Shown: positions 43,892 through 53,153, counted from the stretch's first letter. The stretch is 64,000 nucleotides of DNA from an uncultured Acetatifactor sp. (GCF_910585425.1 NZ_CAJUCP010000021.1:14745-78744), one strand, 5' to 3'. Program-made: numbers and translations. The notes: a model not told the origin generated them from the letters alone.

Positions 43892-45842
43892 AGTGATAGT
43901 CTCATCCCTTTTCCAGGCATGCCGGACAGAGATGTTCTGGTATCTGCTCACCATGCTGCTCCTTGCCCTCCTGGGCCCGCTGTCCCTCCTCTGCCGGGGC
44001 AGGCTGCTGGACGCCGCAGTCTCCGGAGAGGGGAAGCTCTTTGGGGAGATGCTGCTCTTCGGAGGCATTTTTCTCCTGTCCCTCCTCATGACCTACGGCA
44101 ACCGCCTGGGCAGACAACGGATGCGCAAGAAGCTCTACGGCCATTTCTCGGAACAGGTGCTGGGAAAGTTCTCCAGGATCCGATACGCCGCCTATGAGTC
44201 CCAGGAGGCCCTTGACACCATAAAGCGGGCCGGGGACGCGCCCCAGGAGCACATCCTGGAATTCTTCACCACCTTTCTGGAGGCCGCCTCGGAGCTGATC
44301 CGCATCTTCTGTTACGGCGCTGTCTTCGCCGGGCTCTCCTTTTGGTGCCTGATTCTGGGGATACCGGCCTTCGGGGCCATGCTTTACTTCGATTTGAAGC
44401 GCATCCGCCTGATGATGGGCCTGTACGAGGGCCAGACCCGGGAGGAGCGCCTGATGGAGAGCTACGAGGGGGCCCTGAGCGGCAAAGAGACCCTCTACGA
44501 CCTGAGGGTGGCCGGGGCCGTGCCCTTTTTCCTGAAAAAGAGGAAGGGGCTCAGCGACCGCATCGTAAAAGAGCGGTACAGGCGGACCATACAGTCCCAA
44601 TTGGTCTACTCCTACGGGGAGATGGCCACGGTGCTGTGGATGGCCGTCGTGCTGTTCTTTTCCGTGAACGCCCTGTTAAAGGGAAAAGCCACCCTGGGCC
44701 TGTTCGTGGCTTTGGTGGGCTCCCTGCAGCAGATGGCGGGCACGTTCCGGGCATTGGGGGAGAAATATTCCGAACTGCAGAGGCGGGCGGCCTACGTGGG
44801 ATACTATGTGGCCTTCCTGGAGCTGGCGGAGGCTCCGGCAGGGAAAACCGCCCTGACGGATCAGGAGGAGTCCCCGGCAGGGAAAACGGCCTTAACGGAA
44901 AAGGAGGAGCCCCTGGCAGGAAAAACGGCCCTGACCGATCAGGAGGAGTCCCCGGCAGGAAAAACGGCCTTGACGGAAAAGGAAGCCCTGGCCGGAAAAA
45001 AGGGAACCCGGGAGGCAGCGGGGAAGGGCATCCGCTTCGAGCATGTGACCTTCACCTACCCGGGGCGGAAGGAGCCTGCCCTCCGGGACGTGAGCTTCGC
45101 CATGGCCCCCGGGACGCGGACAGCCCTGGTAGGGCACAACGGTTCCGGAAAGTCCACCCTGGTGAAGCTGCTGTGCGGGCTCTACCAGCCGGACTCGGGC
45201 CATATCTTCATAGACGGACAGGATGTAGCGCAGATGTCCCCGGATGCGCTCCGGCGGCATTTCAGCGTGGTGTTCCAGGACTACGGAAAGTATTCCTTCA
45301 CCGTCCGGGAAAACGTGGAGCTTGGCGACGTGGAGAAGATGCGGGCCCCTGTCCGGGAGCGGGAGAAGGCCGTCCGGGCTGCCCTGCGCCAGGGGCTGGC
45401 GGAGGACCTGGCGGGGATGCTGGAAAAGCCCCTGGGGAACCTTTCCTCGGAGGGCACGGGGCTCTCCGGCGGGCAGTGGCAGAGGCTGGCCCTGTCCAGA
45501 GCCTGCTACCGTGACAGCGCGATCTGTGTGCTGGACGAGCCCACGGCCTCCCTGGACCCCGTGGCGGAGAACGAACTGTATGCCAACTTCACGGAGATGA
45601 TGCGGGAGCGCGCCTGCATCCTGATCTCCCACCGGCTGGCGGTGGCCAGGTACACGGACCGGATCCTGGTGCTGGAGGGCGGGAGGCTGGTGGAGGACGG
45701 GACCCACGGCTCGCTGATGGAGAGGGAGGGCGTGTACGCGTCCATGTACCTGGCCCAGAGCCATTGGTATGCTTCGGAAGAGCAAAGAAATACGCAAATA
45801 GGACTGGGAAACACTTTTTTTAAGAAAGGGGATATGTTATAG
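43851..45842 (+). CDS. ABC exporter half-transporter with repeat-containing linker
   Basis: 663 residues. The transmembrane domain runs to about residue 325. A linker with four 13-residue repeats of the type PAGKTALTDQEES follows, then the ATPase domain: GHNGSGKSTLVKLLCG, GLSGGQWQRLALSR, ICVLDEPTASLD and the H-loop in LISHRLA. The repeat array lies between membrane and ATPase domains. The gene overlaps the previous ABC gene, and the two probably encode one heterodimeric exporter. AAGGA sits inside the end of the upstream gene. Confidence 0.87.
   Translation: MTAMKPTMKPTRYKVIVSSLFQACRTEMFWYLLTMLLLALLGPLSLLCRGRLLDAAVSGEGKLFGEMLLFGGIFLLSLLMTYGNRLGRQRMRKKLYGHFSEQVLGKFSRIRYAAYESQEALDTIKRAGDAPQEHILEFFTTFLEAASELIRIFCYGAVFAGLSFWCLILGIPAFGAMLYFDLKRIRLMMGLYEGQTREERLMESYEGALSGKETLYDLRVAGAVPFFLKKRKGLSDRIVKERYRRTIQSQLVYSYGEMATVLWMAVVLFFSVNALLKGKATLGLFVALVGSLQQMAGTFRALGEKYSELQRRAAYVGYYVAFLELAEAPAGKTALTDQEESPAGKTALTEKEEPLAGKTALTDQEESPAGKTALTEKEALAGKKGTREAAGKGIRFEHVTFTYPGRKEPALRDVSFAMAPGTRTALVGHNGSGKSTLVKLLCGLYQPDSGHIFIDGQDVAQMSPDALRRHFSVVFQDYGKYSFTVRENVELGDVEKMRAPVREREKAVRAALRQGLAEDLAGMLEKPLGNLSSEGTGLSGGQWQRLALSRACYRDSAICVLDEPTASLDPVAENELYANFTEMMRERACILISHRLAVARYTDRILVLEGGRLVEDGTHGSLMEREGVYASMYLAQSHWYASEEQRNTQIGLGNTFFKKGDML
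44835..44987 (+). repeat. In-frame minisatellite, four units of 39 bp (last 36 bp)
   Basis: Units start at 44835, 44874, 44913 and 44952 and read as PAGKTALTDQEES, PAGKTALTEKEEP, LAGKTALTDQEES and PAGKTALTEKEA. Alternation of two unit types suggests a duplicated dimer. Partial fifth unit: LAGKK. Confidence 0.85.
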
Positions 45843-45887
45843 TAGATATAGACAAAGCGAGGGCGGAAATTCGACAGGGAGACGGAT

Positions 45888-47732
45888 GTGGAGAGTTCAG
45901 GGGAGCGGGCAGAGGCAAGACGCGTGAAAACGAATGCGATTACCAACAATATATTTTGGATGCGGCATATTTTTTGTGCGAGCAAGGCCAGGATATTCCT
46001 GAATATTCTGATGACCATCATCCAGGCTGTATTCAATTTTATTTTTGATGTGTATATTTTCCTGATAGTGCTTGACGGTTGGCAGAATGGGGATGGATTT
46101 TGGAACATCTGCCGGAAGGTCGGGCTCATCTGCTTGGCGCAGATTGTTTTTCTGGCGGCTAGGAACTGGTACGAAAGCTGCTATGTGCCCCAATCGAACC
46201 TAAGGATATCCCAATATATGAGGAAGCTCGTCTCCGGGAAAATGAAGGAGATCGACCTGCTCTGCTATGATGCCCCAGAGTTCTATGATGGATATATCCG
46301 GGCGATGAATGAGGTTGAAGGGCGCTCGGACGCCTTCCTGGCCTCGATGAATTCCTTCGTCAACAATCTGTTCGCCATTTTCTCCACATCCTTCGTGATC
46401 TTTACGATTGACCCTGCCTTCCTGGCCATCGCGCTGATCCCGCTGTTCGTGAGCTTCTTCATCGGAAAAGCCCAGGGAAAGACGAGATTCGCCTGCCGTA
46501 TGGAGACTCAGGCAAATGAGCGGGAGGAGGCTTATATAAGGCGCATATTCTATTCGAAGGAGTACGCAGAGGAGATGCGCACCACAGGGATTGCCCGTGT
46601 CCTGATAAGACATTTTGGTGATATCATGGAGGGGTTCCAGCGGATCGTCAGGAAGCATGGAATACGGATGGCATTCTATGAATATCTGGACTATATGCTG
46701 ATGGATGTGGTGGTCTATCTGGGGGGAATCGTGCTTGCCATATATAAGGCGGTAGTCACCAGGACGGTTGCGGTCAGCGGCGCATTGGTAGTGGCGAACA
46801 CCATCAGCTCCGTCTCCTGGTCGATCCGCAGCTTTTCGGACATCCTTGTAGAGTTTCAGGAGCATGCCATGTACATCGGCACGTTCATGGAGTTTTTGGC
46901 TTATGAGCCACGGATAAATGATGACCGCGCCAGGCTGAGCCCCCAGGAGGGCAGCAGGCTTCTGACGGTCAGGAACCTTTTCTATACATATCCCGGGAAC
47001 GCCGCCCCTGCTTTAAAGGACATCTGCATGGACATACAGCGGGGGCAGAAGATCGCCATACTTGGCCCCAACGGCTCCGGAAAGTCCACATTGGTCAAGC
47101 TCATCATGAGGTATTATGAGCCGGATTCCGGCGCGATTGCGCTTGACGGCAGAGAGATATGCGAATATTTCGTCAGGGACTACCGCAGGATGTTCGGCAC
47201 GGTGTTTCAGGATTACCGTCTCTTCGCTTTCTCCGTCTTAGAGAATCTGCTCCTGAAGGATCACATCGATGGGGAAGACAGGAGGAGGGCCCTGCATGCC
47301 CTTGACCTGACAGAGCTGCGGGACAGGATAGAGGCGCTGGAGAGCGGGATAGATACGGGGCTGTCGAAAGAGTTCGATGAGGACGGGGCTGTCCTGTCCG
47401 GCGGCGAGATGCAGCGGCTGGCAGTGTCCAGGCTGTTTGCAGGGGAATGTCCCTATCTGATCGTGGACGAACCCACCTCGGCGCTGGATCCTTTGGCGGA
47501 GTACAAGGTCTTCAGGAACATCCTGGACTACTGCGAGGGCAGGGCGGTGATTTTCATCTCCCATCGGCTGTCGTCAGCTGTCCTTGCGGACCGGATCTAC
47601 TACATGGAAGACGGTGAGGTGGCGGAGGTCGGAACCCATGACGCGCTGCTGGCCCTGAACGGGAAGTACGCGGCGTTTTGGGACAAGCAGGTTCGGCTGT
47701 ATAAGGAGGGCGGGCATGATGAAGAGCATTAG
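45888..47732 (+). CDS. ABC exporter half-transporter (first of second pair)
   Basis: 614 residues, six membrane helices, then GPNGSGKSTLVKLIMRYYEP, signature LSGGEMQRLAVSR, YLIVDEPTSALD and FISHRLSS. The phrase GLSKEFDEDGAVLSGGE resembles the exporter in the RiPP cluster (59.1 kb) and the next gene. The start is a GTG with GGGAG 6 nt upstream. It overlaps the following ABC gene by 17 bp, implying a heterodimer. The upstream ABC pair ends 45 bp before it. Confidence 0.87.
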   Translation: MESSGERAEARRVKTNAITNNIFWMRHIFCASKARIFLNILMTIIQAVFNFIFDVYIFLIVLDGWQNGDGFWNICRKVGLICLAQIVFLAARNWYESCYVPQSNLRISQYMRKLVSGKMKEIDLLCYDAPEFYDGYIRAMNEVEGRSDAFLASMNSFVNNLFAIFSTSFVIFTIDPAFLAIALIPLFVSFFIGKAQGKTRFACRMETQANEREEAYIRRIFYSKEYAEEMRTTGIARVLIRHFGDIMEGFQRIVRKHGIRMAFYEYLDYMLMDVVVYLGGIVLAIYKAVVTRTVAVSGALVVANTISSVSWSIRSFSDILVEFQEHAMYIGTFMEFLAYEPRINDDRARLSPQEGSRLLTVRNLFYTYPGNAAPALKDICMDIQRGQKIAILGPNGSGKSTLVKLIMRYYEPDSGAIALDGREICEYFVRDYRRMFGTVFQDYRLFAFSVLENLLLKDHIDGEDRRRALHALDLTELRDRIEALESGIDTGLSKEFDEDGAVLSGGEMQRLAVSRLFAGECPYLIVDEPTSALDPLAEYKVFRNILDYCEGRAVIFISHRLSSAVLADRIYYMEDGEVAEVGTHDALLALNGKYAAFWDKQVRLYKEGGHDEEH

Positions 47733-49494
47733 GAACAACTGGAAGCTGCTGCGATATGCCCTCAGGCATACGCCCCGGTTCGTCCTCCTTGCCATGCTGG
47801 ACGGCCTGTTCCTGGGGTTCCTGAACTCATATGCAACGGTAGTCTTCCTTAAGATAATATTCGACCAGATCGAGGCGGGAGTCCCCTTCAAAGAATTGAT
47901 GGGCTCCGTCGCGTGGCTGCTTGGGCTCTTTGTGGCAGGCTATGTCTTCCACGTCCTCCAGATGCACCTTTTTGAACAGCGGTTCAAATATAAGCTGCAT
48001 GCCGCTGTCCAGGGAGACCTGTTCGAAAAGCTCCCGAAAGTCGAAATCGCATGCTATGACGACCCGTCGTACTACGACAGCTTTATCTGGATCATGAACG
48101 AGGCGGATGCGCAGATATATTCTCTGGTGAAGGATATGGGCACCATAGTGAACCGGATGGTCTCGGTGGGGACTATCGCGGTCTTGTTGTCCGCGGTGGA
48201 CTGGACGATTGCCGCCTGCATCCTGGTTTCGGTGGCGCTTTGCCTTTTTCTGAAATACCTGCAGACGGAGACGGAATACGGCTGTGAAAAAGCCATCCGA
48301 AGCGAGAAGCGGAAGGAGCGCTACCTGAACAATCTGTACATCTCGAAGGACTACGCCAAGGAGATACACGCCACCGATGTCAGCGCCATCATCGACAGAG
48401 AGCTGGACGGCGTGATAGCCAGGGAAAAGCATATCCTGAGGGAAAGCGGGAGGAAGCGCTTCTGGATCCATCTGGGGTTCGACCTCTTCTCCACCACCTT
48501 TTTCAATGTGGGCATCCTGCTCATCCTGCTGTATAAGATTCAGGTCTCGAAAAGCATCTCTCTCGGCGGTTTCGCGGCGGCGGCGGGAAGCTGCTGGAGG
48601 CTGTTCTGGCAGTTCGGCAGTTTTGCGGACGTGGCCGGCAGGATGCAAAAAAGGGATCTGTATTCCAGGCGCTTTCAGGAATTCATGGCAAAGGACATCG
48701 GGCAGCCTGCGGCGATGCCCAGCAGGGAGATGCCGCAGGGGAATCTGCAGCTTTCCTTCTGCCATGTATCCTTCCGCTATCCTGGCAGCGAGAGATGGGT
48801 GCTGAGGGACATCAGCTTCCGGATAGATCCGCGCGAGAAGATAGCCATTGTGGGCTACAATGGCGCGGGGAAGACCACCTTGGTTCGGCTGATTATGCGC
48901 CTGTACGAGCCCACGGAGGGGCAGATCCTGCTGAACGGCCATGATGTGCGGGAGTACGACATGGATGCATACAGGGCGGCGTTCAGCACGATTTTCCAGA
49001 ACTTCAGGCTGTACGCGTTCTCTGTCGCGGAGAATGTCCTGATGAGGGATCATGAGGCGGGGGAGGAGGGGGAGGTCCGGAGGGCATTGGAGAAGTGCGG
49101 CATCCTGGACAAGATAGATTCCTATCCCAATGGGATTCATACGAGGATGACGAAGGAGTTCGACAAAGACGGCATCGAGCTGTCCGGCGGGCAGCAGCAG
49201 AAGATAGCCCTTGCCAGGGCGTTCGCCCGCGAATCGGACATCGTCATCCTGGACGAGCCCACAAGCGCGCTGGATCCCATGAGCGAATATGAGATGTGCA
49301 GAAGCATGCTGGAACTATGCGCCCGGCGGGCCTGCGTCGTCATCTCCCACAGGCTGGCGATAACGAAGGATGTGGACAGGATCCTGTTCCTGGAAAAAGG
49401 AAGGATAGCCGAAACGGGCTCCCATGAGGAATTGCTGAAGGAAAACGGAAGATATGCCGAGATGTGGAAGGTTCAGACGAAGGATATTCTTTGA
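47716..49494 (+). CDS. ABC exporter half-transporter (second of second pair)
   Basis: 592 residues with an N-terminal transmembrane domain and ATPase motifs GYNGAGKTTLVRLIMRLYEP, ELSGGQQQKIALARAFARE, IVILDEPTSALD and VISHRLAI. It has no peptidase or repeat insert. Similarity in the ATPase half to the previous gene is evident. It starts inside that gene's end, so the two are translated together and likely form one exporter. Substrate unknown; a nearby agr system and RiPP cluster suggest peptides (inference). Confidence 0.87.
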   Translation: MMKSIRNNWKLLRYALRHTPRFVLLAMLDGLFLGFLNSYATVVFLKIIFDQIEAGVPFKELMGSVAWLLGLFVAGYVFHVLQMHLFEQRFKYKLHAAVQGDLFEKLPKVEIACYDDPSYYDSFIWIMNEADAQIYSLVKDMGTIVNRMVSVGTIAVLLSAVDWTIAACILVSVALCLFLKYLQTETEYGCEKAIRSEKRKERYLNNLYISKDYAKEIHATDVSAIIDRELDGVIAREKHILRESGRKRFWIHLGFDLFSTTFFNVGILLILLYKIQVSKSISLGGFAAAAGSCWRLFWQFGSFADVAGRMQKRDLYSRRFQEFMAKDIGQPAAMPSREMPQGNLQLSFCHVSFRYPGSERWVLRDISFRIDPREKIAIVGYNGAGKTTLVRLIMRLYEPTEGQILLNGHDVREYDMDAYRAAFSTIFQNFRLYAFSVAENVLMRDHEAGEEGEVRRALEKCGILDKIDSYPNGIHTRMTKEFDKDGIELSGGQQQKIALARAFARESDIVILDEPTSALDPMSEYEMCRSMLELCARRACVVISHRLAITKDVDRILFLEKGRIAETGSHEELLKENGRYAEMWKVQTKDIL

Positions 49495-49555
49495 ACAGGG
49501 GGAGACGCACGATTTATAAGAAAAGACGATTGGGCGATATTCCGAGGACGATTGC

Positions 49556-49584
49556 TTGACGTTTCCGACAGGGCATATTATCAT
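49556..49584 (+). promoter_or_regulatory. Promoter of paralogue C
   Basis: TTGACG (49556-49561), 17 nt, TATCAT (49579-49584). The spacer is identical to that of paralogue B. Confidence 0.75.
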
Positions 49585-49618
49585 AGAGACAGAAAGATGA
49601 CGGAAGGAGCATGAGGCT

Positions 49619-51196
49619 ATGGGGATATATGTGAATCCGGGGAATGCATCGTTTCAGGAGGCGATAAACTCTGAAATCTATGTGGATAAAAGCGGGTTGA
49701 TAGCCTATATCAATGGTGTCATCCGAACCCAGCAGAAGAACCTCTGCGTCAGCCGTCCCAGGCGCTTCGGGAAGTCCATGGCGGCTAACATGCTGGCAGC
49801 CTATTACAGCCGCGGCTGCGATTCCAGTCGGCTGTTCTCCGGGCTTGCTATCGAAGGGGAAGAATCCTTTCCGATGCACCTGAACCGCCATAATGTGATT
49901 CGGTGGGACGTGCAGCGCTTCCTGGAAAGCAAAAGCGGCTACGACAGATTCGTCAATGACATCGAGGATATGGTGATCCGGGACTTGAAGAAGGAGTTCC
50001 CGGAATGCGGCGATTTTCCGGAGGGCAGCAGGCTGAAGACGGTTCTGGACGAGGTATACGGACAGACCGGCCAGGGATTCGTCTTCATCATCGACGAATG
50101 GGACTGCGTGTTCCGCATGGCGAAGAATCGGGAAGAGATACAGAAGGCGTATCTGGACTTCCTGCGGGGCCTGTTCAAGGGCGCGGAGTACGTGGACTTA
50201 GCATATATGACGGGAATCCTGCCCATCAAGAAGTATGGGGAGCATTCGGCCCTGAACATCTTCGAGGAATACTCCATGCTTGACTCTGCGGAGCTGGCCA
50301 GGTTTTTCGGTTTTACAGAGGAGGAGGTCCATGGACTGTGCACCAGTACGGGTATGGATTTCCAGGACGTGGAGAGATGGTACGACGGCTATCTGATGAA
50401 CGGCATCCATATCTACAACCCAAAGTCTGTGGTGGACGCGGTGCGGCGGGGGAAGTGCAAGAGCTACTGGACCGGCACAGAGACCTATGAGGCGCTGAAG
50501 GTCTATATCGATTTGGATTTCGACGGGCTCAGGGAGGCAGTTGTGGGGATGCTTGGCGGCGCGCGCTGCAGGGTAGACGCCACCACCTCCCAGAACGACA
50601 TGACTACCTTCAAGACCAAGGACGATGTGCTCACACTTTTGATTCATCTGGGGTATCTGGCCTATGATGAGGGCACAGAGGAGGCCTTCATCCCGAACCA
50701 GGAGATAGCGCAGGAATATATGCGGGCCATAAAGGTGGGCGGCTGGGGCGGCCTGACGGAGGCCCTGAACTGCTCGGAGGAGCTGCTGCGCAGCACCTGG
50801 GCCCTGGACGGGGAGGCCGTGGCGGCGGGGATGTCCGCCATCCACGATGAGACAGCCTCTCTCCTGAAGTACAACAACGAGAACTCCCTGACCTGTACCG
50901 TCCTCATGGCTTACTACAGCACAAAGGCATACTATATGAACCCTATCATGGAGCTGCCCTCTGGAAAGGACTACGCAGACGCAGTCTATCTGCCCAAACG
51001 CGGCATAGGCCGCCCGGCTCTGGTGGTAGAGCTGAAATGGAACAAATCCGCCCGGGGAGCCATAGCCCAGATTAAGGACAGGCAATACGCGGCCTGGATT
51101 GCGGATTACACGGGCGACATCCTGCTGGTGGGAATCAGCTACGATAAGAAGAGCAAGGAGCACGCCTGTCTCATCGAGACCTGGAGGAAGACCTGA
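49619..51196 (+). CDS. AAA-ATPase-like / PD-(D/E)XK nuclease protein, paralogue C
   Basis: 525 residues, with P-loop SRPRRFGKS, FIIDEWD and the nuclease motif YADAVYLPKRGIGRPALVVE followed by LKW. Segment types: N1 (SFQEAINSEIYVDKS), M2 (LCTSTGMDFQDVERWYDG, CRVDATTSQND) and C2 (AAWIADYTGD). The middle kilobase is nearly identical to B. It ends WRKT without the EEDNL tail of A and B. AAGGAG lies upstream of the ATG. Confidence 0.87.
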   Translation: MGIYVNPGNASFQEAINSEIYVDKSGLIAYINGVIRTQQKNLCVSRPRRFGKSMAANMLAAYYSRGCDSSRLFSGLAIEGEESFPMHLNRHNVIRWDVQRFLESKSGYDRFVNDIEDMVIRDLKKEFPECGDFPEGSRLKTVLDEVYGQTGQGFVFIIDEWDCVFRMAKNREEIQKAYLDFLRGLFKGAEYVDLAYMTGILPIKKYGEHSALNIFEEYSMLDSAELARFFGFTEEEVHGLCTSTGMDFQDVERWYDGYLMNGIHIYNPKSVVDAVRRGKCKSYWTGTETYEALKVYIDLDFDGLREAVVGMLGGARCRVDATTSQNDMTTFKTKDDVLTLLIHLGYLAYDEGTEEAFIPNQEIAQEYMRAIKVGGWGGLTEALNCSEELLRSTWALDGEAVAAGMSAIHDETASLLKYNNENSLTCTVLMAYYSTKAYYMNPIMELPSGKDYADAVYLPKRGIGRPALVVELKWNKSARGAIAQIKDRQYAAWIADYTGDILLVGISYDKKSKEHACLIETWRKT

Positions 51197-51208
51197 GACA
51201 AGGATTGA

Positions 51209-51355
51209 CCATACGATTACAACAGGACGCTGATGCGGAAGTACAGCAAGATCATCGTGATGGACGGCGGGAGGATCGTGGAGAGGGGAAGCTTTGACGA
51301 ACTGATGGAGAGGGAAGGGGCGTTCCATAGGCTGTATAAGGTTCTGGAGGAGTGA
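51209..51355 (+). pseudogene. C-terminal stub of an ABC transporter ATPase
   Basis: The reading frame gives RTLMRKYSKIIVMDGGRIVE, then RGSFDELMEREGAFHRLYKV and LEE before the stop. This is the usual end of an ABC exporter ATPase, after the H-loop. No start or Walker motifs remain. It fills most of the gap between paralogues C and D and shows that another exporter gene stood here. Confidence 0.75.
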
Positions 51356-51398
51356 TGGCGGACTGCGGAAAAGACGAGCGATACTTCGGAGGCGATTG

Positions 51399-51427
51399 TT
51401 GACGCTTCCGACAGGGCATATTATCAT
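51399..51427 (+). promoter_or_regulatory. Promoter of paralogue D
   Basis: TTGACG (51399-51404), 17 nt, TATCAT (51422-51427). The spacer differs from B and C by one base (C for T at its start). Confidence 0.75.
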
Positions 51428-51462
51428 AGAGTCATAAAAGACGGCGGAAGGAGTGCGGGACT

Positions 51463-53052
51463 ATGGGGATATATGTGAATATGGGCGATGCATCATTCGA
51501 AATGTCGCGGAATTCCGATATTTATGTAGATAAAAGCATGCTGATAGCCCAGATGAACAGAGCTTATCGGACGGAGCGGCGGTTCCTCTGCGTCAGCAGG
51601 CCCAGACGTTTTGGAAAGTCCATGGCGGCTAACATGCTGGCTGCTTATTACAGCCGAGGCTGCGATTCCGGGCGGCTGTTCTCCGGGCTTGCGATTGAGG
51701 GGGAGGAATCCTTTCCGGTGCACCTGAACCGCCATAACGTAATCCGGTGGGACGTGCAGCGTTTCCTGGAAAGCAAAAGCGGCTACGACAGGTTCATCGA
51801 TGATATCGAGCGCATGGTCATCCGAGACCTGAAAAGAGAGTTCCCGGAATGCGGCGATTTCCCGGAGGGCAGCAGGCTGAAGAGCGTACTGGACGAGATA
51901 TACGGCCAGACCGGCCAGGGATTCGTCTTCATCATCGACGAATGGGACTGCGTGTTCCGCATGGCGAAGGAGCAGAAGGAGGTACAGAAGGCATATCTGG
52001 ACTTCCTGCGGGGTCTGTTCAAGGGCGCGGAATACGTGGAGCTAGCGTACATGACGGGAATCCTGCCCATCAAGAAGTATGGGGAGCATTCGGCCCTGAA
52101 TATTTTTGACGAGTATTCCATGACGGATCCTAAAGGTCTGGAGGAATATTTCGGTTTTACGGAGAAAGAGGTGCTGGGGCAATGTGAAAAGCAGGGAGTG
52201 GACTACGGAGAGATGGAGAGGTGGTACGACGGCTACCTGATCGGCGGGAGCCATATCTATAACCCGAAGTCAGTGGCGGATGCGCTGACATGGAAGCGGT
52301 TCAGGAGCTATTGGACGGGAACGGAGACCTATGAGGCATTGAAGGTCTATATCGAGAGGGACTTTGACGGGCTGAAGGAGGCGGTGGTGGAGATGCTTGG
52401 CGGAAGGCCCTGCAGGATCAGGCCGGAGAAGTTCCAGAACGACATAACCACGTTCGGGACAAAGGATGACGTGCTCACACTGCTGGTCCATCTGGGCTAC
52501 CTCTCCTATGACGGGGAGTCTGGCGAAGTGTTTATCCCGAACCTGGAGATTACCCAGGAATTCCTGAACGTGGTGGACAGCCCGAGCTGGGGCGGTCTGA
52601 CGGATGCCCTGAACCGCTCGGAGGAGCTGCTGCGCAGCACCTGGGCACTGGACGGGGAGGCCGTGGCGGCGGGGATGTCCGCCATCCACGGCGAGACGGC
52701 ATCCCTCCTGAAATACAACAACGAGAACTCCCTGACCTGCACGGTGCTGATGGCCTACTACAGCGCAAAAGCCTACTACATGAACCCCATCATGGAGCTG
52801 CCCTCCGGAAAAGGCTACGCCAATGTGGTCTATCTGCCAAAACGGGACACAGCCCGCCCGGCCCTGGTGGTGGAGCTGAAATGGAACGAATCCGCCCAGG
52901 GGGCCATCGCCCAGGTCAAGGACAGGCGCTATGCCGCCTGGATTGCGGACTACACCGGGGACATCCTCCTGGTGGGCATCAACTACGACAAGAAGAGCAA
53001 GGAGCATGCCTGCGTCATCGAGGCCTGGAGGAAAACCCACGGTGAGGGTTGA
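51463..53052 (+). CDS. AAA-ATPase-like / PD-(D/E)XK nuclease protein, paralogue D
   Basis: 529 residues with the same motifs as A-C. Segment types: N2 (SFEMSRNSDIYVDKSMLIAQ), M1 (GVDYGEMERWYDG, IRPEKFQND) and C2 (AAWIADYTGD). Together with A-C this completes a set in which each N type is seen with each M type. The nuclease core reads YANVVYLPKRDTARPALVVE then LKW, with Asn where the others have Asp; if that Asp is catalytic, this copy may have lost nuclease activity. Confidence 0.87.
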   Translation: MGIYVNMGDASFEMSRNSDIYVDKSMLIAQMNRAYRTERRFLCVSRPRRFGKSMAANMLAAYYSRGCDSGRLFSGLAIEGEESFPVHLNRHNVIRWDVQRFLESKSGYDRFIDDIERMVIRDLKREFPECGDFPEGSRLKSVLDEIYGQTGQGFVFIIDEWDCVFRMAKEQKEVQKAYLDFLRGLFKGAEYVELAYMTGILPIKKYGEHSALNIFDEYSMTDPKGLEEYFGFTEKEVLGQCEKQGVDYGEMERWYDGYLIGGSHIYNPKSVADALTWKRFRSYWTGTETYEALKVYIERDFDGLKEAVVEMLGGRPCRIRPEKFQNDITTFGTKDDVLTLLVHLGYLSYDGESGEVFIPNLEITQEFLNVVDSPSWGGLTDALNRSEELLRSTWALDGEAVAAGMSAIHGETASLLKYNNENSLTCTVLMAYYSAKAYYMNPIMELPSGKGYANVVYLPKRDTARPALVVELKWNESAQGAIAQVKDRRYAAWIADYTGDILLVGINYDKKSKEHACVIEAWRKTHGEG

Positions 53053-53091
53053 CAAAGGAGGCAGATTACATTACTATTAACATGTAGTAAT
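53049..53091 (+). promoter_or_regulatory. Promoter and operator-like palindrome of the agr regulator genes
   Basis: TTGACA (53049-53054), 17 nt, TACTAT (53072-53077). The inverted repeat ATTACTA (53070-53076)/TAGTAAT (53085-53091) covers the -10 box, a position suited to repression or autoregulation. Confidence 0.6.
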
Positions 53092-53153
53092 AAACAAGGG
53101 ATGAATCCAGCAAAGGCTATGGGCGGCTGGGAATCTGCACAGGAAAGGGCGAT

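Noticed and set aside
43247..44987. CRISPR-like direct repeats
   Set aside because: The repeats are contiguous, in frame, without spacers, and lie inside intact ABC transporter genes.
41780..49494. Bacteriocin exporters with built-in leader peptidase
   Set aside because: None of the four ABC proteins, nor the one at 59.1 kb, starts with a C39 peptidase domain; all begin directly with the membrane domain.
36232..53052. AAA/nuclease paralogues as transposase copies
   Set aside because: They have a P-loop, DEWD Walker B and a PD-(D/E)XK end, and no terminal inverted repeats; copies B-D share promoter sequence rather than insertion ends.
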